Assembly (NCBI GenBank): GCA_022706235.1
Contig: JAKJCY010000005.1
Location: forward strand, 9,922-57,908
Source: Candidatus Hydrogenedentota bacterium
GTDB taxonomy: Bacteria > Hydrogenedentota > Hydrogenedentia > Hydrogenedentales > CAITNO01
Length of the DNA stretch: 47,987 nt
Direction of reading: 5' to 3'
The first letter of the stretch is position 1; each line of letters begins with the position of its first letter. The position numbers and the translations under genes were made by a program. This document shows positions 9,380 through 18,882 of this stretch, in pieces. The notes under the pieces are model-generated. The model was not told the DNA's origin and searched no databases. It worked only from the letters and a program-made list of their open reading frames with translations.

Positions 9380-10405
9380 ATGATGAAACGAAAAGGATTC
9401 ACCCTGATTGAACTGTTGGTCGTCATTGCCATCATCGGCATCCTGGCGGCTATCCTGTTACCGGCGCTGGCGCGCGCCCGGGAAGCGGCGCGCCGCAAAT
9501 CCTGCCAGAACAACCTGAAGCAATGGGGCACCATCTTCAAGTTGTACGCCGATGAGCAAAAGGATTACTGGCCGCCGATACAGATTACCAACCAGAATTC
9601 TCCGGGTTGGCCGGCGCTTACCATTGGCGGCGATCCGGATGCGCTGGAACTGACGCCCGCGCCGCTTGTGAGCGCCTGGTATCCCAATTACAACAGCGAC
9701 CCCTCTATCTGCATCTGCCCGTCCGATGCGGAAGAAGACATTGACAGCATGAAAGATGCCAATGGCGACTGGGAATTTTGGAAAGAAGGCAAGAACTGGC
9801 AGGCCGGTAACAGCTATGTGTATCTCGGCTGGATGTTCGACCTTCTGCAGAAGCCTTATCTTCCCCCGGTAGACATCGGCACGTTCCCCAGCCTCAGCGC
9901 GGCTGCGGGCGCATTTGATTTTACCATGCCCGCAGGAGGCCTGGTACCGGCGCAGTTCGGCGCTACCATTGATGCCATGCTGGGCGAAGCATTGGCCCAT
10001 CTGAGCGACTCTCCCTCGGGCGTCATGTTGCGCCGTGTCGCCGATAAGGATTTTGATGTGACCCCCGGTCTGGGCAATGGCGCGGGCGATACCATCTACC
10101 GTCTGAAGGAAGGCAACGAACGCTTCATGATTACCGATGTCAACAATCCCCAGACCTCGGCCATGGCGCAGAGCTCGCTGTTCGCCATGATGGACATGTT
10201 CGGCAATTACGGCCGCGCGGTGGCATTTTTCAACCACGTACCCGGCGGCTGCAACGTGCTGTTCATGGACGGCCACGTGGACTGGGTTCCTTACGTTGCG
10301 CCGGCCCCCGGCATGGATAATACAACCAGCATGGACCTGGGCGCCACGCAGCCCGTGTTGCCGAGTTTGGCCAACATCATTGGTATCTTCAGCGGGGCAA
10401 ACTAA
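9380..10405 (+). CDS. DUF1559 prepilin-like protein
   Basis: 341 residues. The N-terminus ([15 protein letters not shown]) is a type IV prepilin/pseudopilin leader with cleavage expected after the Gly and N-methylation of the Phe. The body is a DUF1559-type domain, and near the C-terminus lies the family's H-x-DG signature ([16 protein letters not shown]). Here ten residues separate His from Asp-Gly instead of the usual nine. AAGGAG at 9369-9374 supports the ATG at 9380 or 9383. DUF1559 proteins are greatly expanded in Planctomycetes and relatives and are thought to be exported by a type II secretion/pilus-like machinery; none of that machinery is in the window. A terminator follows. Confidence 0.9.
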   Translation: MMKRKGFTLIELLVVIAIIGILAAILLPALARAREAARRKSCQNNLKQWGTIFKLYADEQKDYWPPIQITNQNSPGWPALTIGGDPDALELTPAPLVSAWYPNYNSDPSICICPSDAEEDIDSMKDANGDWEFWKEGKNWQAGNSYVYLGWMFDLLQKPYLPPVDIGTFPSLSAAAGAFDFTMPAGGLVPAQFGATIDAMLGEALAHLSDSPSGVMLRRVADKDFDVTPGLGNGAGDTIYRLKEGNERFMITDVNNPQTSAMAQSSLFAMMDMFGNYGRAVAFFNHVPGGCNVLFMDGHVDWVPYVAPAPGMDNTTSMDLGATQPVLPSLANIIGIFSGAN

Positions 10406-10436
10406 TTTAACCCCGGTTTAAGAAGATCTATTACAG

Positions 10437-10468
10437 CGCCCCTGCGGGAAAGCCTGCGGGGGCGTTTT
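10437..10468 (+). terminator. Rho-independent terminator after the DUF1559 gene
   Basis: A GC-rich hairpin (arms 10437-10448 and 10453-10464, 10 of 12 pairs, loop AAAG) is followed by TTTT. It lies 31 bases after the stop codon and just before the convergent purU stop. Confidence 0.7.
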
Positions 10469-10479
10469 GTATGTCCGGC

Positions 10480-11331
10480 TCAGCGGAACACGATGGTGCG
10501 GCGCCGGTAGACCATGATGCGGTCATCGGCGTGGGCTTTCACCGCCGCGGACAATACGTTGCGCTCGATATCGCGGCCCATGGCGACCAGCGTTTCCACC
10601 GAGTGGGTATGGTCCACGCGGACGGTCTGTTGTTCGATGATGGGCCCCATGTCGAGATCCGCCGTGGCATAATGGCTGGTGGCGCCGATGGTTTTCACGC
10701 CGTGTTCGTAGGCCTGGTGGTAGGGGCGCGCCCCCTTGAAGGCGGGCAACAGTCCATGGTGCACATTGATGATGGCGTTCTGGTAGCGCGACGTGAAGGC
10801 CTCCGTGAGTACCTGCATGTACCGGGCAAGCACCACGAAATCCACATGATGCGCCTGGAACAGACCGAGCACCCTGGCTTCAGCCTCCTCCTTGGCTTGC
10901 GGAGTCACCGGCACATAGAAGAACGGCACAGCAAAAGTTTCCGCGATGGGCTCCAGTGTGCGGTGGTTGCTTACGATCAGGGCAAAATCAGCGTTGATCT
11001 CCCCGTATTGGTGACGGAGCAGCAGGTCGTACAGGCAGTGGTCATAGTTGGATACCATGACGGCCATGCGCTTGCGCCGGTCGGAAAACGAGAGGCGCGT
11101 TTCCATGCTGAATTCCGCCGCCAGCGCGGCCAGCCCCGCCTGAAACTCCTCCCGGGTGCGGTTCAACCCGGAACAGTCGAAGCAAACCCGCATGAAGAAC
11201 CGGTTGTCAATGGCTTCCGCATGCTGCTCCGCGTTGATTATGTTCCCTCCGCATTCGAAGAGGTAGCGGCTGACATTGTAAACAATGCCTTTCATGTCCT
11301 GACAGTGCAGTTTAAGAACGGCGGTTTCCAT
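10480..11331 (-). CDS. purU: Formyltetrahydrofolate deformylase
   Basis: 283 residues, the usual PurU length. An N-terminal ACT-like regulatory domain (about 1-85) precedes a formyltransferase-fold catalytic domain containing NVHHGLLPAFKGARPYHQAY and, further on, GATSHYATADLDMGPII, which carry the conserved Asn, His and Asp of the hydrolase. PurU hydrolyses 10-formyl-THF to formate and THF, balancing one-carbon pools and feeding formate to purine synthesis. It lies 62 bases downstream of the ROK kinase on the same strand and is probably co-transcribed with it. Confidence 0.93.
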   Translation of the reverse strand: METAVLKLHCQDMKGIVYNVSRYLFECGGNIINAEQHAEAIDNRFFMRVCFDCSGLNRTREEFQAGLAALAAEFSMETRLSFSDRRKRMAVMVSNYDHCLYDLLLRHQYGEINADFALIVSNHRTLEPIAETFAVPFFYVPVTPQAKEEAEARVLGLFQAHHVDFVVLARYMQVLTEAFTSRYQNAIINVHHGLLPAFKGARPYHQAYEHGVKTIGATSHYATADLDMGPIIEQQTVRVDHTHSVETLVAMGRDIERNVLSAAVKAHADDRIMVYRRRTIVFR

Positions 11332-11393
11332 AAAGGCCTCTACGATCGGCCGACCCTTGAGATTTCCAGAAACCCACGGGGCTGCCTGTTACA

Positions 11394-12389
11394 TCACATG
11401 GTCTGTAAATATTCCACTATCAGCCAGGCCGCGCCCAGGACCACTACGTCATCGCCCAGGCGGGCCGGACGGATTTGAACATTCCTGCGCAGATAGGGCA
11501 TGGCGTGGTCCTTCACCCCCCGGTTGACCTCTTCCAGAAACAGGGTTTCCATGGCCTCGACCAACCCGCCGCCGAGCACCACCGCTTCGGGGCTCAGGAT
11601 ATTGATAAGATTTCCCGCCGCCATGCCGATGTAATAGGCGGCTTGCCGGACGACGCCCTCCACTTTTTTCTCACCCAGTTCAATGGCGCGCGCCAGGATG
11701 CCGCTCCGGATTTCGGAGAGGTCCGTGCCGCATCTTTCCAGGATAAAGGGCGCGTCCTCGCGCGCCGCCAGCGCCGCCACTTCTTTGGCGATGGCGATGC
11801 GCGAAGCGACCGCCTCCAGGCAGCCGCGCTTGCCGCATCCGCAATAGGGCCCGTCCGGCACCACGGTCATGTGTCCGACCTCGCCCGCGGCGCCGGAGAA
11901 GCCGTGCAGAATCTTCCCGTTCAGGATAATACCGCCTCCGATGCCGGTGCCCGGGAAAATACCGACCACATGCCGGCAGTGCACCAGGTCCGTGGAACAC
12001 CATTCCCCGTAAGTGCCCACGTTAACGTCATTATCCACGGTTACCGGCACCTTGTAGCTGCGCGCAAGCACATCCGCGAGGGGATAATTTTTCCATCCTA
12101 GGTTCGGGGTGTCGATGATAACGCCCGTATGGGGGTCCAAAGGCCCCGGTGAGCCCACGCCGATGCCGCTGATGACGGGATTGCCGGCCTCCTGGAGCGC
12201 TTCATTGATGACGGTAAACACCCGTCCCTCGCTATCGCCGCCCTTTTTGTCCCGGCTGCGCTTGCGTGAGACGCCCAACTTGTTGAAGTTCCGGTCATAG
12301 ACGACAGCCATCATTTTGGTGCCACCGATGTCCACGCCGACAACGGCTTCCCAGGAAGCTGTTATGTTTTCAACAGCCATGGTGCGCAT
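11394..12389 (-). CDS. ROK-family sugar kinase (glucokinase-like)
   Basis: 331 residues. Residues near the N-terminus (VVGVDIGGTKMMAV) form the phosphate-1 loop. GVGSPGPLD, VDNDVNVGTYGEW and GTGIGGGII follow, then the ROK zinc site (CGCGKRGCLEA) and the preceding Gly-Glu-x-Gly-His (GEVGH). This is the pattern of ATP-dependent glucokinases and N-acyl-hexosamine kinases of the ROK family, rather than ROK repressors, since no N-terminal helix-turn-helix is present. The ATG at 12380 is an alternative start. Substrate specificity cannot be read from the sequence. Confidence 0.88.
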   Translation of the reverse strand: MRTMAVENITASWEAVVGVDIGGTKMMAVVYDRNFNKLGVSRKRSRDKKGGDSEGRVFTVINEALQEAGNPVISGIGVGSPGPLDPHTGVIIDTPNLGWKNYPLADVLARSYKVPVTVDNDVNVGTYGEWCSTDLVHCRHVVGIFPGTGIGGGIILNGKILHGFSGAAGEVGHMTVVPDGPYCGCGKRGCLEAVASRIAIAKEVAALAAREDAPFILERCGTDLSEIRSGILARAIELGEKKVEGVVRQAAYYIGMAAGNLINILSPEAVVLGGGLVEAMETLFLEEVNRGVKDHAMPYLRRNVQIRPARLGDDVVVLGAAWLIVEYLQTM

Positions 12390-12640
12390 TTCCTTTCCAA
12401 TGTGTTTCGTATAACGTCATGAAAGCATACCATGAAGGCTCATGCCGTATAAATCACGCGGGATACGGTCGTGCGCGTTTGGGGGAGATGGTGCGGCTCT
12501 CTTGATTCGGCAACCACGGATTAAACGCTGTGGTGACAGGCGTTGAATTCGCAATGACTCTGCCCAAAGCGGTATGATCCTGCCAAGGGGTCGGGGCGTT
12601 TTTTTTCGTGTTTTCAACCTCAAATTTCAGGAGTACCGGT

Positions 12641-13708
12641 ATGGCTAAAAGTAAAGGCAAACTTAAAGTGGGGCTGATCGGTTCCGGCGCCATTGCGCGC
12701 GAACAGCATCTGCCCTATTGGCGCGAGCTGGAAGCGGAAGGGCGCGTGGAGATTCTCGGCGTATGCGATTTAATCAAAGTTCGCCGGGAGACGGAAGCGG
12801 CTCAGTGCGTCCAGGCTGTGCCCTACGAAAATTTTGACAAGATGCTTGCCGATATTGATTTCGATATTGTGGACGTCTGTACCCAGAATCGTGTCCATGC
12901 CCCCGCCGCCATCGCCGCCCTCAAGGCAGGCGCCCATGTGCTGGTGGAAAAACCCATGGCTATGCATGTCCGGGAGTGTGAGGCGATGATTGCGGCGGCA
13001 AAGGCGGGCAAGCGTAAACTCATGGTGGCACAGCACATGCGTTTCGAGGCGCGCGCCGAAAAACTCAAAGAAATCATTGCGAGCGGCGCCCTGGGCAACA
13101 TCTATACCGCCGAGACCAAATGGCTGCGCCGACGCGGGATTCCCGGGTGGGGCGTGTTTCACCTGAAGAAAGAATCGCTGGGCGGTCCGCTCATTGATAT
13201 CGGCGTTCATATGATGGATCTGTGCGTCTGGCTGATGGGCAGCCCGAAACCCGTTGCCGCGTCCGGAAAGGTATACCGCATGTTCGGCGACCGCAAGGAC
13301 CTGTTCAATGCCGACTGGGGCGTACCCTATAAGCCGGAGGTTTTCGACGTGGAAGACTATGCGGTGGCGCTTGTCCGTTTTGAAAAGGGCCTGACCATGA
13401 CCATGTCCGTTTCCTGGGCCGCCAATACCCATGATGAGATTGAAAACATGTACATTTTAGGCGACAAGGGCGGCGTAGGCATCAATCCCCTGGGGTATTT
13501 CAGCGCCGACCATTCCTCCCTAAACCGCACCACCTGGGATTGGCTTGACCCGGAGGACGGGCACCGCCGCGAGGTCCGCCATTTCTGCGCGTGCGTGGAA
13601 AAGGACCTTCCCGTCATGGTCAAACCGGAAGAATCCCTGCGCATCCAGAAAATCATCGACGCCATTTACGAATCCTCGAAAAAGAACCGGGAAATTGTAA
13701 TCAAGTAA
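12641..13708 (+). CDS. Gfo/Idh/MocA-family oxidoreductase (cytoplasmic)
   Basis: 355 residues. The start at 12641 is fixed by AGGAG seven bases upstream. The Rossmann motif (GLIGSGAIAREQH) is at residues 9-21, the family hallmark EKPMA lies near residue 105, and the C-terminal domain has GGPLIDIGVHMMDL, in which the His and Asp are catalytic or substrate-contacting in relatives. There is no signal peptide, unlike the paralogue at 32726-34054. It probably performs NAD(P)-dependent oxidation of a sugar or inositol derivative. It is monocistronic and divergent from the ROK kinase. Confidence 0.88.
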   Translation: MAKSKGKLKVGLIGSGAIAREQHLPYWRELEAEGRVEILGVCDLIKVRRETEAAQCVQAVPYENFDKMLADIDFDIVDVCTQNRVHAPAAIAALKAGAHVLVEKPMAMHVRECEAMIAAAKAGKRKLMVAQHMRFEARAEKLKEIIASGALGNIYTAETKWLRRRGIPGWGVFHLKKESLGGPLIDIGVHMMDLCVWLMGSPKPVAASGKVYRMFGDRKDLFNADWGVPYKPEVFDVEDYAVALVRFEKGLTMTMSVSWAANTHDEIENMYILGDKGGVGINPLGYFSADHSSLNRTTWDWLDPEDGHRREVRHFCACVEKDLPVMVKPEESLRIQKIIDAIYESSKKNREIVIK

Positions 13709-13738
13709 CCGGGCACCGAGGTCCATGCAAATGCATCA

Positions 13739-13806
13739 TGGACCGTATGGACGTTATGGACAGGCCTGTACCTCATAAAACTTGTCCATGATGTCCATAC
13801 GGTCCA
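13739..13806. repeat. Inverted repeat with GTCCAT units, possible bidirectional terminator
   Basis: The arms 13739-13764 (TGGACCGTATGGAC...) and 13781-13806 (...GTCCATACGGTCCA) match apart from about three positions. It sits between the convergent ends of the Gfo/Idh gene and the gene at 13828. A short AT stem and a seven-T run follow at about 13806-13829, so read-through from the left could terminate here. The sequence is also repeat-like (GGAC units every 10-12 bases). Confidence 0.6.
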
Positions 13807-13827
13807 TCAAATTTATTGATTGTTTTT

Positions 13828-14421
13828 TTAGCGGGCGTAGCGCAGCAGGTTTTCCCGCCGGGCAAAGGCCCGGTCCCGTCTATGCGTGCGTTCACCAACA
13901 TACCGACGCTGCGCGTCGAACACCACCGGTTTCCGTTCCTTGGGCACCAGGTAGGGACCGCCCTCCGGAGGAGGAAGCGGTTCTTTTTGGGAGGCGTAGC
14001 AGGTCGGGCTCGGCGGTTGCCCTTGCAGAGAGCCCGCTTCCTTCGAGGTATATAACTGGCGTTCGATATAGGCCATGGCGCGCTCTTCATAGCTCGGTCC
14101 CGGCCGAAGCGGTCCCTTCGGGGGCAGTTTTGAATAAATCATGCCGCGTCCGGTATGGTCCAACAGCACGTACCCGCCGTAAGCGGCGCCGTCAAACCCT
14201 TCACACAGGGCCGCCGGGGGATGGCGGTGAATACCGCAGTGAAGCCCCTCATGGGTATACATCACCATTTTTCGCAACCCCAGCCAGGGCCATTTCACTA
14301 CCCGCAGGGCCGGTTCCTCAGGATTGCCATACTGCCCCTCGTAAGCCGGCGGTACGGCATTGCCCTGAAAAGCGGCCAGACAGAACACACCCACTAAAAC
14401 GGCAAGCGTCATTTTCCTCAT
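13828..14421 (-). CDS. Small secreted protein of unknown function
   Basis: 197 residues from the ATG at 14421, which has GAGGAG nine bases upstream. Residues 1-23 form a signal peptide (MTLAVLVGVFCLAAFQGNA). The mature protein is Pro/Arg-rich, has two Cys pairs spread along it (HCGIHRHP, ALCEGF, TCYAS) and a basic C-terminus (RTHRRDRAFARREN). I do not recognise a family. It lies just downstream of pap on the same strand, with a gap of 120 bases, so it may be a separate unit. Confidence 0.6.
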   Translation of the reverse strand: MRKMTLAVLVGVFCLAAFQGNAVPPAYEGQYGNPEEPALRVVKWPWLGLRKMVMYTHEGLHCGIHRHPPAALCEGFDGAAYGGYVLLDHTGRGMIYSKLPPKGPLRPGPSYEERAMAYIERQLYTSKEAGSLQGQPPSPTCYASQKEPLPPPEGGPYLVPKERKPVVFDAQRRYVGERTHRRDRAFARRENLLRYAR

Positions 14422-14541
14422 GACATGGATCTCCTCTTCTGGCATACCATTACTATGAACATGGATTGTCCTATTTTACACAAAAAGCACGCAAATGTAA
14501 AGATTTTATTTTCTGCGCACGGCGTGTCCCCCGTGGCCCGG

Positions 14542-16029
14542 CTATTGCATGGGGGAATCAGGCCTTTCCAAGGCTTCACGAACGCGGTCACTGACCACCG
14601 TCAATACCTTTAAACGGGCGTGGCGTTTGTCATCCCCTTCCACCAGGGTCCAGGGCGCCGCCGGGGTGGAAGTTTTGACCAGCATATCGGAAACGGCCTG
14701 CCGGTAGGCGTCCCACTTGTCGCGGTTGCGCCAGTCTTCTTCGGTAATTTTCCATTGCTTTTCAGGGGTCTGTTCCCTGGCTTCAAAGCGGCGTAACTGT
14801 TCCTCCCTGGAAATATGGAGCCAGAATTTACACACGACGGCCCCGAAATCGGCCAGCTCCGCTTCAAAGGCGTTGATTTCCCCGTAGGCCCGGAGCCATT
14901 CTTCCCCGGCGGCATAGCCTTCGACCCGTTCCACCAATACGCGGCCGTACCAACTGCGGTCATAAATGGAGAAATGTCCCGATTTCTGCAGGGAACGCCA
15001 GAACCTCCACAAGTAATGTTTATGCGCCTCTTCGCCTTCCGGCGCCCCGAAGGGGATGACGGCATAGCCTCTCGGGTCCAGGTCCCAGGTAAGCCGCCGT
15101 ATGGCGCCCCCTTTCCCGGCGGCGTCCCAGCCTTCGAATACGAGCACTACCGGTTTACGTCGCACATAACACAAATGCTGCAGCCGGCACAGTTCTTTTT
15201 GCAGCCGGGGCAGGGTTTCTTCATAGGTGTCCTTGTCCACGGACCGGGACAAATCCACTTTGTCCAGAGGCCCGGGGGCGGGTTCCTTTTCAGGCATCGC
15301 CGCCGGGCCGACGTTTTCAACGGGATGTAGAGCGCGTTGGAAGGCCGCCATCACCGTCTCCGCCACCTTCACATTCAGATAATTCTTGTCTGTAGCGGGC
15401 AGCACGGTCCAGGGTGCGCGGGGTACCGATGTTTCGCGCAGCATCGCTTCTATATGGTCCACGTAGCGGTCGTACTGTTCGTGACGTTGCCGTTCCGCAG
15501 CCCCCGCCTTCCAGGAGTAGGCGGGGTCTTTGGACAATTCGAGAAACCGTTTCGCCTGTTCTTCTTTGCTGATATGCAGAAAAAATTTGATGACCACAGC
15601 GCCGTCATCCGTTAATTGCCGTTCAAACACGCGCATGCGTTCATAAGCCCGCGCCAGTTGGGTCGGTGAGCGCTGGCTGTTCACCGCCTCGTCAAGCACC
15701 TGGCGATACCAGCTGTGGTTGAAGATAGCCATTGCCCCCCGGGCGGGCAGCCGGGTCCAGAAGCGGTGCATCGGCGGCCAATAGGATTCCTGTTCCGAGA
15801 CGGAATGCACGTGATGCACGTGATATCCTCGCGGGTCAAAGGCGTGCACCAACCTCCCGATGGCGGTTCCCTTGCCGGAGGCGTCCCACCCCTCGAAAAC
15901 AATCAGCACCGGAATTCCCGCTTGGCGCAAGTGCCGCTGCGCCTCGCAGAGGCCTGCATCCAGCGGTTTTATGGCCTGTTTGTATTCTTTTTTCTTTAAA
16001 GATACATCCAGCGCAAGTGTTTCCAGCAT
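14542..16029 (-). CDS. pap: Polyphosphate:AMP phosphotransferase (double PPK2)
   Basis: 495 residues with two PPK2 modules in tandem. Each has its own Walker A motif (GWDASGKG at 47-54; GWDAAGKG near 300) followed by DPRGY and a W-R/Y-lid segment (NHSWYRQVL; DRSWYGRVL). This two-domain form is the class II PPK2 that phosphorylates AMP to ADP using polyphosphate. ATG at 16029 is preferred over the TTG one codon earlier; GAGGG lies six bases upstream of it. It begins 40 bases after pyrD and is probably the last gene of the radA-disA-pyrK-pyrD-pap run. Confidence 0.92.
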   Translation of the reverse strand: MLETLALDVSLKKKEYKQAIKPLDAGLCEAQRHLRQAGIPVLIVFEGWDASGKGTAIGRLVHAFDPRGYHVHHVHSVSEQESYWPPMHRFWTRLPARGAMAIFNHSWYRQVLDEAVNSQRSPTQLARAYERMRVFERQLTDDGAVVIKFFLHISKEEQAKRFLELSKDPAYSWKAGAAERQRHEQYDRYVDHIEAMLRETSVPRAPWTVLPATDKNYLNVKVAETVMAAFQRALHPVENVGPAAMPEKEPAPGPLDKVDLSRSVDKDTYEETLPRLQKELCRLQHLCYVRRKPVVLVFEGWDAAGKGGAIRRLTWDLDPRGYAVIPFGAPEGEEAHKHYLWRFWRSLQKSGHFSIYDRSWYGRVLVERVEGYAAGEEWLRAYGEINAFEAELADFGAVVCKFWLHISREEQLRRFEAREQTPEKQWKITEEDWRNRDKWDAYRQAVSDMLVKTSTPAAPWTLVEGDDKRHARLKVLTVVSDRVREALERPDSPMQ

Positions 16030-16069
16030 CAAAGTCCCTCGTTCGCGGAAGTACTGTACCCGGGGATGC

Positions 16070-17002
16070 TCAGAGGCGCATCGCCCCGACCAGGTCGTTG
16101 ATATCTACGATGCCGTGACGCATGCAATAGGCTTCCAACCCTTCCACCACCTTCAGGGCCGTGTCCGGGCGACGGAATGACATGCAGCCCACGGCGACGG
16201 CGCGCGCTCCCGCCAGCAGGAACTGCAGGGCGTCCTCGGCCGAGCTGATGCCGCCCATGCCCAGCACGGGTATCTCCAGGGCGCGGCAGGCGTCCCAGAC
16301 CATCTTGACTGCCACCGGCCGGATGGCGGGGCCGCTCAGGCCGCCGACGATGTTACCCAGCCTGGGCGTTCGCGTTTCCGGGTCGATGTCCATGCCGAGC
16401 AGGGTATTGATCAGGGAGATGGCATCGGCGCCGCCCTGCTGCGCCGCCAGCGCGGGCTCGACAATATCGGCCACGTTCGGGGAGAGTTTGATGAACACAG
16501 GCAGTGTTGTGGCGGCTTTGATGGCCCGGGTATATTCAAGCACCTTTTCCGGGGACTGCGCCACCAGCGCGCCGCCCCGGGCGTGACGGGCGTCATGCAC
16601 ATTGGGACAGGACAGATTCGCCTCGATGGCGTCTGCGCCGTTTTCCTCCTCGAGCCGGCGCGCGAGTTCCCCATACTCGTCGGGAGTGTACCCGTAAATA
16701 TTGGCGATGATAACGCAATTCTTCTCGCGCAGAAAGGGAACCTTTTCGCGCAGGTAGCTTTCCAGGCCTATATTCTGGAGGCCGATGGCGTTTAACATGC
16801 CCGCGGGGGTTTCCATGATCCGGGGGGGGGCGTTGCCCGCTCTGGGTCTGAGGGTGAGGCTTTTTACGGTTACCGCGCCCAGCCGGGATATATCAAAATA
16901 GTGGTTATATTCGTCTCCGTAGCCGAAGGTGCCCGAGGCCACGGTAACCGGGTTTTTCATGCTCAGGCCGCCCAGGTTGACGGCAAGATTGACAGGATTC
17001 AT
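16070..17002 (-). CDS. pyrD: Dihydroorotate dehydrogenase, class 1B catalytic subunit
   Basis: 310 residues starting at ATG 17002, whose ATGA overlaps the pyrK stop. It contains NPVTVASGTFGYGDEY, the FMN-site GLQN, EANLSCPNVHD with the catalytic Cys of class 1 enzymes, INTLLGMDID (the substrate-side Asn-Thr) and GMGGISSAEDALQFLLAGA for phosphate binding. It oxidises dihydroorotate to orotate; pairing with PyrK makes it the NAD-dependent 1B type. The translational overlap implies stoichiometric synthesis with PyrK. An in-frame extension to 17188 runs inside pyrK and is not used. Confidence 0.95.
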   Translation of the reverse strand: MNPVNLAVNLGGLSMKNPVTVASGTFGYGDEYNHYFDISRLGAVTVKSLTLRPRAGNAPPRIMETPAGMLNAIGLQNIGLESYLREKVPFLREKNCVIIANIYGYTPDEYGELARRLEEENGADAIEANLSCPNVHDARHARGGALVAQSPEKVLEYTRAIKAATTLPVFIKLSPNVADIVEPALAAQQGGADAISLINTLLGMDIDPETRTPRLGNIVGGLSGPAIRPVAVKMVWDACRALEIPVLGMGGISSAEDALQFLLAGARAVAVGCMSFRRPDTALKVVEGLEAYCMRHGIVDINDLVGAMRL

Positions 17003-17799
17003 GGCCGCACCCCTCCATTCCAGTTGATGTCGCGCGTGTCGAATACGGGCCCTTCCCGGCATACGCGCACCATGCGCCGCGCTTCGTCTTCGGAGTTGGT
17101 TTCCACGACGCATCCCATGCACACACCATCGCCGCAGGCCATTTCCGCTTCTAGTGATGCATAACAGCGGACATCGTGCCTGGCGCACACCCCGTGAACG
17201 GCACGCATCATGGCCGTGGGCCCGCAGCAGTAAACCAGGGTGGAACTGTCGGGCGTCAGGCTTTCCAGCGCGTCGGAGGCGAATCCCTGCATGCCGGCGG
17301 AACCGTCATCCGTCGCAATATGCACGGGGCAGCCCATCCGGGAAAATTCTTTTACCAGCAGGAGCATGCGGTCATTGCGTGCCGCCAGCACCACTTCCGG
17401 GGTGCGTCCGAGTTTTTGAAGAATCGCTTCGGCGAGCCCGGGAAAAGGGGCGACCCCGATGCCGCCCGCGACCAGGATATGGCGGTTAAAGCCTTGCGGC
17501 AGCGGGAATCCGTTCCCCAGGGGGCCCTGCACGTTTATCACGGCGCCCACAGGCAAATGGGCGAGCAGACGGGTGCCCAGTCCCAACACCTTGTAGAGGA
17601 TGGAAATACCGTCCTTGTAAATGCGTTCAATGGACATGGGCCTGCGTAAAAACGGGTACAGCCCTTCATGGGCTTCAAGCATGCAGAACTGCCCCGGCAC
17701 GGCGACGGTGGCGATGGGTTCCGCGCGCAGCGCGAGGCGCTTGTGTCCCGGCGCGATATCCTGATGCGCCGTGATTTCACATTCGAGTAGGACTGTCAT
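16999..17799 (-). CDS. pyrK: Dihydroorotate dehydrogenase electron-transfer subunit
   Basis: 266 residues from ATG 17799. An FAD-binding barrel (PGQFCMLEAHE; RRPMSIERI), a NAD-binding domain (VAGGIGVAPFPGLAEAI; YCCGPTAMMRAV) and a C-terminal [2Fe-2S] site (C-x4-C-x2-C in ACGDGVCMGC, then VCREGPVF) give the full PyrK layout. It passes electrons from PyrD FMN to NAD. ATG overlaps the disA stop (ATGA, 17796-17799), so translation is probably coupled to disA. Confidence 0.95.
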   Translation of the reverse strand: MTVLLECEITAHQDIAPGHKRLALRAEPIATVAVPGQFCMLEAHEGLYPFLRRPMSIERIYKDGISILYKVLGLGTRLLAHLPVGAVINVQGPLGNGFPLPQGFNRHILVAGGIGVAPFPGLAEAILQKLGRTPEVVLAARNDRMLLLVKEFSRMGCPVHIATDDGSAGMQGFASDALESLTPDSSTLVYCCGPTAMMRAVHGVCARHDVRCYASLEAEMACGDGVCMGCVVETNSEDEARRMVRVCREGPVFDTRDINWNGGVRP

Positions 17800-18881
17800 A
17801 AGCTGTCTCCGGTGTTGCTGACCTGGGCAATCAGCAGGGCGATACCGCTGCGGATGCGTTCGGCCATGACTTCGCCCACGCCGTCGACTTCCACCAGTTT
17901 CTCTTTGTTGGCGGCGATGATGGCCCGCAGCGTACCGAACTGCTTGACCAGGTTGTCGATAATTTGCGATTGCAGGCGGTTGATGGCATGCAGGATGTGG
18001 TAGCCCCTCGGCATCATGTAAGAATCCACGCTTCTGGGATTCGGCCCGTACCCGAGCGCCTGGCTGATGCATCCGAGATTCATCAGTTCCTCCTGGGAGA
18101 GGGCATTGATGCGCTCGGCCACGGTATCGGCGGTCACTCCGGTTCGCTCCCGGTAATAGTCCCGGATTACCAGGGCTGCCTCTTTGAGGGGTTGTACCGT
18201 CTCCTGGAGCTGCAGCTGCAATAGACGCCCTTCCGTGCCTAATTCAATGATAATCGGCGTTACCTCGTTCTGAATCCGGTGTACCATTTCGGCCCGTTGC
18301 AGCACGCGGCACACGTCAAAAATGGTGACCGTGTCCTGCAGTTCACGCAGGATCAGTTCGCGCATGGTTTTACGGAGTGTTTCCACGTATTTTTCCAGGG
18401 TCTGCAGCGTCTGTGCCCCCTTGTTGATCAGGGTGGGCACCGAATCCAGGTTGTACCGTTTCGAGTGGCAGTAGAGGGTGACACTGGATCGCCGTTGCGA
18501 CAGGGCGAGTACGACGCATTTCGCCTGGTTGGCGAAACGTTGGGCGGCGCGGTGGCGCGTGCCGGTTTCCGTGGTGGGAAACCTTGGCGAAGGTTTTAAA
18601 AAACGGTTAGCGTAGAGGATGCGGGTTCCCTTTTCATTCAAAATAAGCGCTCCGTCCATCTTGGACAGTTCATAGATCAATTTGGGCGTCATCTCCGCAT
18701 CCAGTTTTACCCCCCCCTCCGACAGGCGGGCGAGCCGGGTGGGATTGCCGATACAGATGAGGCCGCCCATGTGGGACTGGAGGATGGCGGAAATGGCCTC
18801 GCGGATATCCGTGCCCGGCGCTATCATTCTCAGGGCGGACTGGAAAACTTCATCTTCACTTTTTGTCTTGCGTTTTGCCAC
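17796..18881 (-). CDS. disA: DNA integrity scanning diadenylate cyclase
   Basis: 361 residues with a GTG start at 18881 and GGAG about eight bases upstream. The N-terminal DAC domain has the catalytic DGA (76-78) and TGTRHR (106-111) motifs, so c-di-AMP synthesis from two ATP should be intact. A helical linker follows, and a C-terminal helix-hairpin-helix domain (VDGVGEVMAERIRSGI) for binding branched DNA. In Firmicutes and Actinobacteria disA commonly follows radA and RadA modulates DisA; here the radA stop is two bases upstream. The unusual part is its overlap with pyrK. Confidence 0.95.
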   Translation of the reverse strand: MAKRKTKSEDEVFQSALRMIAPGTDIREAISAILQSHMGGLICIGNPTRLARLSEGGVKLDAEMTPKLIYELSKMDGALILNEKGTRILYANRFLKPSPRFPTTETGTRHRAAQRFANQAKCVVLALSQRRSSVTLYCHSKRYNLDSVPTLINKGAQTLQTLEKYVETLRKTMRELILRELQDTVTIFDVCRVLQRAEMVHRIQNEVTPIIIELGTEGRLLQLQLQETVQPLKEAALVIRDYYRERTGVTADTVAERINALSQEELMNLGCISQALGYGPNPRSVDSYMMPRGYHILHAINRLQSQIIDNLVKQFGTLRAIIAANKEKLVEVDGVGEVMAERIRSGIALLIAQVSNTGDSL

Positions 18882-18882
18882 G

